64,000 bases of DNA. Origin: Limnomonas spitsbergensis (taxonomy: Eukaryota > Chlorophyta > Chlorophyceae > Chlamydomonadales). Below are positions 22,560 to 32,200 of the stretch, in pieces. A model generated the notes under the pieces. That model worked only from the letters and a program-made list of their open reading frames with translations, had not been told where the DNA came from and made no database searches. The translations under genes and the position numbers were made by a program. The DNA is taken from assembly GCA_037349105.1 (NCBI GenBank), contig JAYJMM010000036.1:4376001-4440000 (forward strand). The letters run 5' to 3'. The first letter of the stretch is position 1, and the number at the start of each line of letters is the position of its first letter.

Positions 22560-25520
22560 ATCTTTCCTTTGCTGCCCCCAAGGTGTTTGCCAGGGAAATG
22601 GGCTGTTCCTCAGGGCAGTACCGTCAGTTTCCTTGCTGGAGGTCTACATCAATCTGGTGGTTGAAGGACTCAGGCAAGACACCCCACCTGCCCTTACCTG
22701 CGTATTCGCAAGCACCTGCCTGTGTGGAGTTGGAGGCTCCTTCGAACTGCTTGACCACTCGATCCTCGTGCAGCAGGCGCTCTTGCTCCTGCTGCTCCTG
22801 GTACCCCAGGAACGCCCAAGCTTGCACCTGTCCGAAGTGGGAGTCTCTCACGAGGGGGGGTGGTGAGTCCTTCCCAAGGGGACCGTTAGCGATGCTGGCC
22901 CTCCCTTTGTTAGCAAAATCCTTGAACTCAGGCCAATCTTTGCACATGTCAGTCCAGTGGTCCCCAAAGCAGAGTTGGCATATCCTGGGGCGACTGGGAG
23001 GCCTAGGTGCAGGGGGCCCCGTTCTGGGTGTAGGGGGCATGGTTGCCCCGTAGGTTCTTGGTGCAGAAGTGGGTGGTCCCTGACCGACTGCCCCCCCTCT
23101 TCCCATGGCACCCTGGTTCCCTCTGGGCGGGTGCACGGTGGTGGGGTACACCGGTTTGACCTCAGTCGCGTTGTTCCACAGGGCACTGGAGCGTCCCGCT
23201 GAGGAGTCGGCTATCCCGTGATCATTCCCATCCCTTACCTGTTCCTCCTCGTGGACAAGTGCCCCCGCGTGACTTCTGGGAGTAGATTTAACCACGGCTG
23301 TTCCAGCTCTGTCAATGGTACCAGCGACTTCATCCCACATGTCTGCTTCAAACGCGTGCTGCGCTGCCTCTACCACTCTGGCGAAACACACCTTGGGCCC
23401 AAACGTGTAAATTCCTGCCCTCCTGAAAGCGTCGTCACAGGCTAACTTGAGACTCACAGGCAGGCCCTCCCTCACCACTGTCACCTCAGCCCTGTTTGCG
23501 GACACACCTAGGAAAGCCTCCCTGTTGCTGGCCAGGAAGGCATCGTAGGTGGCGCACACGCGGTCAGCGAACTGCTGGGGCGTTTCATGCGGTGAAATAG
23601 TGGGATCCAGGGCGTTGGGAGCACCCATCTTCATGGCTGTGTGCCAGAGCCTCATCTCACCTTGAGTAGCCACATTGAGATAGCGGTGGCCCACCGCCAG
23701 CAGAGCGTACCAGAAATTCCTCTTGTTACCTCCGAAGGATGGGTATGGCTCCTGAGTCAGCAGGCCCTGACTCACCACGTTCATGTTGACTAGGACGTTC
23801 CGCCGCATGTTGGACATGAGCTCCACGGTTTCATTCACCACTGTTAACCCACCTCCAGTGGCTCGGAAGTTTAACTCCTCTCGCAGGTGCCTGACTCCTT
23901 GGGGGCACAGCAGTGTGATATCAGAGATGTGCCTCCGCATGAAATCCACTCCCTGCTGATTGGACTTGGCTAACATGAGCATTACCTGCACCTTGTAGGC
24001 CTTCCCAATGCTGTTGTTGGCAGCGGCCGCGTAGGAGTACAAGTCCGTGGAAAACTTCTTCCATGACAACATACCTGCTATGGCTGTGAACTCGGGTAAG
24101 TTTTTGGACTGGACGTTCACCCTGTCATTGATGAACACCTCATCATCAGACTCATAATCACCTGCGGGTGCTGCTGCGCTGGGGTCGTGTCCTGGTCCAC
24201 CAGACCCCCCTGGCCCACCCGGGTAACCTGATCCGTGAGAACCCTTCCCTTGTGGTGCATTGCCCCGGTTGGGTCCTGTGTCCCAGCTGCCGGAGTTCCC
24301 TGGGTCATCAGGGTCATTGGGTCCACCATGGCCCCTTGACCTTCCGCTAGTCTCCCGACGCGGGGGATCTGGCCTATCATTCTCACGCTCACCTCCGGCG
24401 AATCCTGACTGCCCGGATGATCTGGGACCCCCGTGAGACCGATCAGGGTCCGAGCGAGCCCCACCTGAGCCTTCTGGAACACGATGTATGTGACCTCCCT
24501 GAATCGAGGGCCCTTGCGGGTCATGGGGACGTCGCTGACTCCCAGCTGCCCAGGGATGACTAAGCCCTTGAACCCGAGCTGCGCCTACCTGCGGTTGTAC
24601 TCCGTATGCAGGCACTGGCGGGACAGCTACATGTGGCTGCGATTGACCTTGGGGAAAGCCCTCCCTTTCCTGGTGATGAGAATCACTGAAAGGGCTTACC
24701 TCTGACAGAACGCTTCCAAACCCCTGGTGTTGCTGCACATACTGCTCTGGTTGCTCCTGCAGCATCACTACAGGTGGTATTGCACGATCTATGTACTGTC
24801 CACGTCCGAACAGGTCCCGCAACAAATCCCTTAACTCACCCCGGGTGACCACGCCAGTGGTGTCAGTGTCGCCTGTGACAATAGCTAACTGCTGCCCCAT
24901 GTTCACCTGCTTACCGTGGTACCCGTCGGGCCCTGGACGTACCGGTCTTCCATCAGGGGCGAACTCACCTGGGCGTCCCCCGGATTGCATGGCCATGCCT
25001 GACATTGCGCTCACAAAGGACGGGGTGGGGTTGCATTCAGGCGCGGCTACGCCAGCCGTTGGACGAGATGCCGTGGGTGTCGCGTGCATCACCTCTTGCT
25101 CCAAGCCGACTGGTACACGGACAGCGACGGCTGAGTTGATCTGGTAAGCCACGTCAGCAGCTTGGTGAGGTCCAGCGGCCTTCGGGAGTTCCTGCATGGT
25201 CATTACTGGGAGGGAGGTCGGCCTTCCCTCAAGCACAGGTGCACCCTGGGCCCTTGCACGGACGGGTGAGGAGCGCACGCTGCAGCAATCATCCTGTGCA
25301 ACGATATAAGCAGGGTTGTCAACCAACTGGTCGATTCGCTCAAGGCCCTCGTAGTGGGTCCTGACCACTTTGGTAGGAGTTAGCGCAAGCCTATCATCCG
25401 CACTACGAATCATGTGAGCTTGTGTTTCTCTTTCAGTGCGTTGCACTTCTCTTTCAGTCGCAGCTTCCTGATCGGCCTGTTCCTGCTCGGCCTGTTCCTG
25501 CGCCTCAGCCGCACGCCGCA
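19667..25520 (-). mobile_element. Retroelement 3: internal fragment with gag, integrase and PHD
   Basis: Same subfamily as element 1 by close sequence identity. Homology begins at TGATGCTTCCTCAG (19667; element 1 at 11438) and ends abruptly at 25520 inside the gag N-terminus. No terminal repeats flank it. RT, RNase H and the methyltransferase core are missing between gag and the methyltransferase tail. The fragment appears to have been rearranged rather than inserted as a complete element. Confidence 0.8.
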
Positions 25521-25521
25521 A
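22624..25521 (-). CDS. Gag of element 3, 5'-truncated
   Basis: An open frame of 965 codons. It starts at the truncation edge with no ATG; element 1 shows that roughly 110-120 N-terminal residues are lost. Order: Glu/Gln coiled coil; Pro/Gly-rich region (GGPGGSGGPGHDPSAAAPAG); capsid-like helical core beginning MLSWKKFSTDLYSYAAAANN; and a C-terminal zinc-knuckle-like motif CQLCFGDHWTDMC, C-x2-C-x3-H-x4-C, one residue shorter than the usual CCHC. Gag packages element RNA in cytoplasmic particles. It is in a different frame from the downstream pol fragment. Confidence 0.8.
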   Translation of the reverse strand: MRRAAEAQEQAEQEQADQEAATEREVQRTERETQAHMIRSADDRLALTPTKVVRTHYEGLERIDQLVDNPAYIVAQDDCCSVRSSPVRARAQGAPVLEGRPTSLPVMTMQELPKAAGPHQAADVAYQINSAVAVRVPVGLEQEVMHATPTASRPTAGVAAPECNPTPSFVSAMSGMAMQSGGRPGEFAPDGRPVRPGPDGYHGKQVNMGQQLAIVTGDTDTTGVVTRGELRDLLRDLFGRGQYIDRAIPPVVMLQEQPEQYVQQHQGFGSVLSEVSPFSDSHHQEREGFPQGQSQPHVAVPPVPAYGVQPQVGAARVQGLSHPWAAGSQRRPHDPQGPSIQGGHIHRVPEGSGGARSDPDRSHGGPRSSGQSGFAGGERENDRPDPPRRETSGRSRGHGGPNDPDDPGNSGSWDTGPNRGNAPQGKGSHGSGYPGGPGGSGGPGHDPSAAAPAGDYESDDEVFINDRVNVQSKNLPEFTAIAGMLSWKKFSTDLYSYAAAANNSIGKAYKVQVMLMLAKSNQQGVDFMRRHISDITLLCPQGVRHLREELNFRATGGGLTVVNETVELMSNMRRNVLVNMNVVSQGLLTQEPYPSFGGNKRNFWYALLAVGHRYLNVATQGEMRLWHTAMKMGAPNALDPTISPHETPQQFADRVCATYDAFLASNREAFLGVSANRAEVTVVREGLPVSLKLACDDAFRRAGIYTFGPKVCFARVVEAAQHAFEADMWDEVAGTIDRAGTAVVKSTPRSHAGALVHEEEQVRDGNDHGIADSSAGRSSALWNNATEVKPVYPTTVHPPRGNQGAMGRGGAVGQGPPTSAPRTYGATMPPTPRTGPPAPRPPSRPRICQLCFGDHWTDMCKDWPEFKDFANKGRASIANGPLGKDSPPPLVRDSHFGQVQAWAFLGYQEQQEQERLLHEDRVVKQFEGASNSTQAGACEYAGKGRWGVLPESFNHQIDVDLQQGN

Positions 25522-27205
25522 TGCATCTAGGAAGCATTAAAGGGTGAAGGGTGCAATTTATCGCGATGTTGCACCCAAAATTGTTGTTGCACCCACAATT
25601 ATTGCTGCACCCAACTATCATAAATTAACCTTGATTCCGGTACCACTGAGAATGGGGGCAAGGGATAGGCAACCCGTTCGTTTAATGTGCTGCCCTCATT
25701 GTCCTCTTTGTCCTCATGTCCTATTGCTTTGTGCTGACTTGATCTTGCATACAGCTCAAACATTAGTTGTTGCGTTGATATATGTAGTAGTGTTAAGCAC
25801 CATTTTCGGCCGGTGAAAAGTGCGTAACCGCGGTACCTACATACAACGCTATATCTAAAAATAAATTAGATATGGACCTGCCTTGGAGTGATATGTGTAC
25901 TGTGTAACTGTACATACGGGTAATGGTGCTAATTTGAGTCATGCTCGCCACTCTGACCTTGAGACTCCAATGATAATTCCAAATGCGGGAGGGGGAAATG
26001 CCACTGCCATGTGCTAAAATTACCTAGTCAGTGAAATTATGGCTTAATTACGGCCAGAAATCATAGATCCTGCCTGGTAACCATTTATGGTTGGAAGAAG
26101 CTATGTTCGTTGTTTAGCATTGTGATACGCCGCTCTATTCTAAAACTGCGGCCTAGATCTTACCTCTACTGACAGGTAGGTGCTGAAGGACTGCTTGTAC
26201 TCTGTTGCCATACCTGTTGGGGTCATAATGTCAGGCCTAGTGTGGTCAGACTACTATCGGTGCCGCCGCAAGGATGGGATACCCAGAGATGGGACAGTTT
26301 TAACCCATGACCTGCTTCCCATTCCGCATGTCTGATCATGATGATCTGAGAAATTAAACTTCTGTTCGATTGTGATTTACACCTTGTGTCAATCATAATC
26401 CTATGAGTATAGATCAATTAATTGTATAAATCAATTAATTGTACTGTGACACAGGTTTGGTTTTTAGTCCACACTTTTAAATGAGTTCACACTTGCATGT
26501 TCCTGTTGAATTTGGCTATGTTTAGTACCTTGCTGCATTTACTGCATTATGTACCCAAATGAAAGCTTTCTTACTGTAGCTGCTTTCGCCCGCAAGATCG
26601 GCAATGGAGGATGTTACCTTGAAGACCAAGGCCCCAGCGCAACGGCGCCTGGGGACCGCAGCCCCATTTCGGAATCAGTCCAAGGTCCTCGCCAATTGCG
26701 GAGCTGGATGAAAATAGCATCAGCCACTGCCCTGGGATTTTTCTGGCACATCTTGAAACGTTTCTCCAGAGCTGGCTTCATTTGTGGAAGGTTCCTCAAC
26801 TAGAACTGTTTGGCTTTTGCAATTAAGAACTCTAGTTACCATAGGCAATTAACAATTGCTGTCATTTTGAAGTTTTTGTGTGCATCCCACGCACGGCTGT
26901 TGTGCTTTTAGCTTTTAGCGTTTGTTTAGACTTCAGCTTGCGACAGTTATTTTTGGCTAAAGACAGTCTCAAGGCTTTCATCAGTATTGTGCTGATCTGT
27001 TTCTGCAGTGACCTTGAATCAAGGTGAAATATATTGTTATTCAGTTGATTTGCTTCTCATAAGTTATATGATTGAACTAAGTAAAATTCGTAACCTTAAT
27101 GAAGGTTAAGCTGTAGTCTTTTAAGAATTTCCCCTCAGGATTTTTCACCCTTTTTGACAGTCCTCTATAAGTGTCTCCTTCGTCTCTTATTTCGGACTTG
27201 GGGGG
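25521..27205. other. Unassigned region before element 4 repeats
   Basis: No supported gene. Its last 80 bp (ACAGTCCTCTAT... to TTTCGGACTTGG) match the 3' internal region of element 1, so at least this end belongs to element 4. A near-palindromic doublet ATCAATTAATTGTA lies near 26414-26443. Element 4's 5' L' copy and coding region are not visible. Confidence 0.5.
27200..27205 (+). promoter_or_regulatory. Polypurine tract of element 4
   Basis: G6 in the context TTTCGGACTT-G6-AGTGAAAGG, directly beside S'. Same context as element 1. Confidence 0.7.
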
Positions 27206-28185
27206 AGTGAAAGGGTGTCTTTGATACTTGCTTTATTTGTTTCCTGTACTTGCGCAGTCATTTACTAGGCGCAGCGCTTAGCCCCGACAGCTGTCATGCT
27301 GATGTAGCGCACCGCGCGTATTACTGAATGATCAGTTCCTTGTTATGGATTCCTGTAGTCGAACCCTGTGTACAGTGCTGCTGTTGCAGTTACACTTGTG
27401 TGTATTCTCTGTTGAACAAGAGAAGTATGTGTTTCACACTTTTTGCTCCTTCTTAGTGACTGCTGAAGTGTATGCAGCCACTATTTCTTTCTTACTTGAA
27501 GCCCTGATTTCGTAATCACCCTTTAATCTGAAGTTACATAGTCACTCCTCATCGAGCAAGCACAAACACTGCTCACTTTATTCCAGCAAGCACAAACACT
27601 GCTCGAATATCGATCCATCATACAGAACAAGCACCAACACTGTTCGACCCTTCAGTCTAAGCAAGCACAAACATTGCTTAGTCTTGGAGGTCTTCTCTTG
27701 ATATTTCGGCCCTTATCAGGCATTCTCCAGCCTTCCAGCTGGTTTACCACCACCAACTCCATCAACACTTCATCAACAGCCAGTCCAGAGGCTCCAAGTC
27801 GACTCCTTGATAGATCATCAAACGAGTCTCCCCATCTGAAGATCGCCTACAAGCGACTTCCCACTGAAGATCATCGTACCCTGTCATCAGTGTACTACAT
27901 CTTCGACTGCTGCTACAGTCACCTTCGGAAGGGTCGACCCATCAGGCAATCTTGTCAACAGTAGAGAATAGTCAGGTAAGTAGTCCAGGGGATACTTATC
28001 TTAAATACATCGACTGATTCCCAGGTTTACAGCTGGGAATTCGAGTCTCAACAGCAGTGATCAGGTATCTGTCATAATCCTGAAGTCACAGCACTTTTCT
28101 AAGTGAAAGGGTGTCTTTGATACTTGCTTTATTTGTTTCCTGTACTTGCGCAGTCATTTACTAGGCGCAGCGCTTAGCCCCGACA
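27206..28185 (+). mobile_element. Retroelement 4: 3' terminal repeats S-GC-L-S
   Basis: Plus orientation. S' 27206-27289 and S 28102-28185 are identical 84-bp copies ending CCCCGACA. L is 27292-28101 and starts TGTCATGC. The GACA-GC-TGTC junction is at 27286-27295. Only the 3' end of the element can be recognised. A short frame at 27674-27964 inside L shows no domain. Confidence 0.85.
27554..27681 (+). repeat. Four hairpin repeats with covarying stems in element 4 L
   Basis: Four units at 27554-27574, 27585-27603, 27625-27645 and 27657-27681. Each is a short stem around the 11-nt loop AGCAC(A/C)AACA(C/T). Stems differ but stay complementary: GAGCA/TGCTC, AGCA/TGCT, GAACA/TGTTC, CTAAGCA/TGCTTAG. 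Confidence 0.8.
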
Positions 28186-29160
28186 CTGCGAAGATGCAAT
28201 GCACCAAAGGCCACAAGATTGGGATAGGGGAACAGCCCACAGCAATGGTTTTCTGTTGTTCTCGCCACTGTAGTATCAGCTTATGCTACTTAGCTGCTGA
28301 ATAAGGAGGGGGGGCTACTGTGGCTGTGTGGCAGCCGAGGTTGCTGCTGCTCCTGGCATCCTTGTTGATGCACCGGCTGATCACCCACCTTACAACAAGA
28401 AGTTCACGGGGAGGGGCGTTCAGGAGCAGGGAGGCTGCCAGGAGAGAGGATGTTATCTTCATAAAGTAGCCTGCTGGGCTGATACTGTTGTGCAATACCC
28501 TCCAAGGCTTGCATGGAAGGAGTGGCAGGATCATAAGCAAAGGCAGCATGAATCTTGAACAGTTCGGTAACTTGTCATGTATCGTGGCACGTGATCAGGT
28601 TCCTTTTCAAAATATCACAGACTCTCCTCCCCCAGTCCTCTCTCCCCCGAAATCAGTCCCGGGCGGATTAGTGACGCTTCACGGCATCGCCTCGATTCGA
28701 TCTCGCACCTTTCCTAGTAATATTTAGAAATGCGCTTAGCGTTTCATGGAGCCTAGTCTTTGACACAATTGCTGGGCTAGAGGCCGGGTTGCTAGAAGCT
28801 GGGCTAGAAGGTCGATTCCCGCACAAGGGTGTGGATCAGGATTGGCCCAAGTCCGAGTGGCGTCACACCTCTCCACAGATCCAAACCCTGCTCCTCATTA
28901 TGGTCACTGCTTCAGCATTTCACTTTCATCGTATTAACAACTGCGACGACAATTCCTAGTACATCAAGCAATTGGATACGCTAGCAAGATAAAGTGAGCG
29001 AATATTTCCACCTGTTGCCCACGTTCGCTTCTCCCAAATACAAACCTCACGCATAATTAGCGAATACACGCAGGTTCGCGACAGGCTTATGCACGTGATC
29101 GCTGTACTTGAAGACCCAGACGACCACGGTTAGACCTGCCACGCTGTCTGTAAACCCCAA
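28186..29160. other. No supported gene
   Basis: Short frames (28286-28558) on both strands overlap each other and lack domain or splice support. Could hold the promoter and 5' UTR of the following gene. Confidence 0.4.
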
Positions 29161-29248
29161 TTGAAGCCCATAGCCCCTCGACATACCGTCCACTGTGAGC
29201 AAGCAGCTGTGGCTGGCAGCATTTCGAGACAGAGACTGGCAGCCCCAT

Positions 29249-32200
29249 GTATGCTGTTCCTAAGGCTCCCATGCTCGGAGGGCAGAGCCAGATCATCCGT
29301 CAAATCCATCAGAGACCTTCTGGGGCTGCTGGGGCAACCACCAACATCTCCAGAGGATTCTGTGCAAGACCCAAGCAGCTGCGATGTCATTGCATCGAAT
29401 GAGCAACCAGTAGCAGCTGTGGACCAGGCATTGCGCTGCTCAGGTGCTGATGTCCACCCCACAGCCCATGCCCTCCCTGTGACCACTCAGCATGACACGG
29501 ATGACATCCAGCCTAGTGGCGAGGATACTGCACTGAGGAAGGCTCCTGCTGCTCCAATAAGGCATACCAAAGACGAGGCCGTGCCGTCAGCAGGAGCAGC
29601 AGCCCATGCGGTACCGAATCAGCCATCGCCACGCGCACACGAGAACCTGGGCACACATGCGCAAGATCTCAGCCCAGCCCCAAAACAGGAGGATGAGTCA
29701 CCTCAAGCTAGCTGTGGAGGGCTGCTTTTGTCCTTGGGGGCAGATCAGCAGGCTGTTGCAGCATCAGCTGCATCGGGAAGGGGATTGGCGGGGTTGACTA
29801 GCCCTTTCGACAGCCAAACAGAATGTGCCAGTTTCCCCAAAGCTGTACCGCCACCGCAAGAGCAACAGCTGCTGTCTGGTGCTGGGCAAGAAGTCTGCCC
29901 AGCTGACAATGACGATGTAGCTCGATTGCTGCATAGTTTGGAGGAAGTGCGTGCGTGCGTGCGTGTGGGCTAGAATTAGGGCGGGTCCCTAATGCTTGCT
30001 TGTTGGGGAGCTCAGTAGCTCACTGTGCCCAGCGACCACATAATTTGCATTGCCAGGAGTCTGGGGACTTTCGGATATCTTGTTGCTCTGTGATATTCGT
30101 GCCCTATGGATCCTGCTAGCTTCCGCAACAAAGCGCTCTCTGATGCTGCCTTGTTATGGCCACGCCTGGATGGAGGTTCACTGTGATGTTTGTGCTCTGT
30201 TGTTTTGCAATCTGACTGTCTGATGGCTGTCTCATGATGTTCAGATCTGATAGGTTTCATGCATGGTCAAGCTCCGATAATTGTTTCCAGCAGGGGTTTC
30301 CAGAGTATCATAATGGTGGCTGGTTATTTCGTGATGACTTGCAGACTTGCAGACTAAGAATGGTGGTTGAATCCAGAGAATCGTGATGCTGCCTGGTTAC
30401 TTTATGATGATGAGCTCTGATGGCCGTCTCCAGTGTGTTGTGTCCACACTTGGACATCCTGATTGTCTCCAGTCATGCCGCGCCCCGGTATCTTATGCTG
30501 CACACATCTGCCAAGTGAGCACTAACACCTCTAATCAGCATCTTGTCTCGCTGTGTTTGTGTCCACCCTGTACGCTGCCTGGTGTGTAGATAATTACGCA
30601 CCCCTGTGTCAGTACCTACATTCCTGAAGTTTCTGTGCACTGCCAATGCCTGCTGACCTCAGTGAACCTCCCATGCCAGAATACCCTCTCAAGTCTGTGA
30701 ACAGCCCTGACAATGTCACTCCTCGCAAACCCGCTTCAAATACCGGGTTGCAAACTTGCTGCTACAGAACCGTATATTACATTCCATGTTACCCATGCTG
30801 TTCAGCATCTCCCCTGCATCGCCTCATGACCTCTAGGAGCTAAATCGGTGCCTGTCTACGCTTAGCACCTTGCACCAGTACCAGGTACCAGTACTCTGGT
30901 ATGAGTACCAGTTTTTGCACCAGTACTATCACCTTATTAAGCCACCATGCCCTGCCCTCCCTGCTCTTTGCCTGTTAATTTTCTGTAGAATGTCGTAAGC
31001 GGGATATCCTTTGGGAAAGAACGGCTATGGGGCTATGGGCCGAGCGGCACTCATGCCTCCTGCTTCTGCAGAGCGCGTAGATATATTATTTATTCATGAT
31101 GTCCTTTGCTTCGCCTACCAGGCGGATGACACACCAAAGGTGCAGCTGGTGCACGCCACGGAGTTCAGCGCCCGTGACGGCGCCCATGCAAACGTTGAGG
31201 AGAATCCGCTGCCTCCTGACCTATCCTCCCCGGGAAGTGTAGAGGCAGGTGCTGCTTCTGGCATGGCTGCACATGCCTTTGGTGTCCCCCAAGGCGATGC
31301 TCGTCGCTTGGCTGACCGAGAGTCTCCCTCTCGCTCTTGTACCGGGGGGTCATCCAAAGGACCACGGAGACAGAGACCCGCTAGTTCTTCTTCGTCCCTG
31401 CTCGATGAAGGCAGGCAGGCTTCCCTGCTGCTGCCTATCACTGTGGGACCGTCCCAGGGGTGTTCAGGAGCAGGGCAGGAGCAGCAGCTTGTCCCCGACG
31501 TGCTCCCCTCTGTGCCGCACAGCCCAGTGCACACAGCAGTGAACAGTACCCGCGGAAGCAGTGACTCACAGCTGAAGGGCTCTGCCCTGGGAGCTTCTGC
31601 GGGGACCGCCGCTGGCAGCCGCAACAGCTACGGCATGTCTTGCCAGCATCGCCTGAGGCGCCGCCGCAAGTCAAACGCTTTGCGTGGATCCCGGCGCTCA
31701 CCATCTAGCCACTCAAGCGACTCTTCTCGCTCCCGCTCCGGATCTAGCGGCTCCTACTCAACCTCCAGCTCAGGCTCCTCCTCCCGCTCCAGCTCTCGAT
31801 CCAGCTCCAGGTCACACTCCAGGTCCAAGGTTCGCTCAGGCCTTGAGAACCTGCGCATACGCTCTACGCAGCCTCCGAGCTTGCTTGCCCCGCTCGACCC
31901 TAAAGGTGGCTTGGCACATCAGTTGAGGCACGGCAGGGTCGAGCACCGGGGTTTCGGAGCACCTAGGGTGTCAGGGCCTGAGCGAGCGCCCCCCCGGTCC
32001 AATGGTCGCCAGCATCCCAACAGCCTCGGCTACATTCACGGCAGCTCTACTGCTCACGGTGGGCGCCTTTTACACAGTGCTGGGAGGGGGATGGATCATG
32101 CCAAGCCTCCACCGCGCCGACTGGCTACGGATGCGGTCTTGGCAGGCAAATGCAGCTATGATGCTAAGGCTGAGGACAGCAGGCCTATGCGCCAGCACCC

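Noticed and set aside
22324..22581. Separate small minus-strand gene overlapping the element 3 pol start
   Set aside because: It overlaps the recognisable methyltransferase tail in another frame and has no features of its own.
28780..28850. tRNA-like GGTCGATTCCC motif
   Set aside because: No matching cloverleaf arms could be formed around it.
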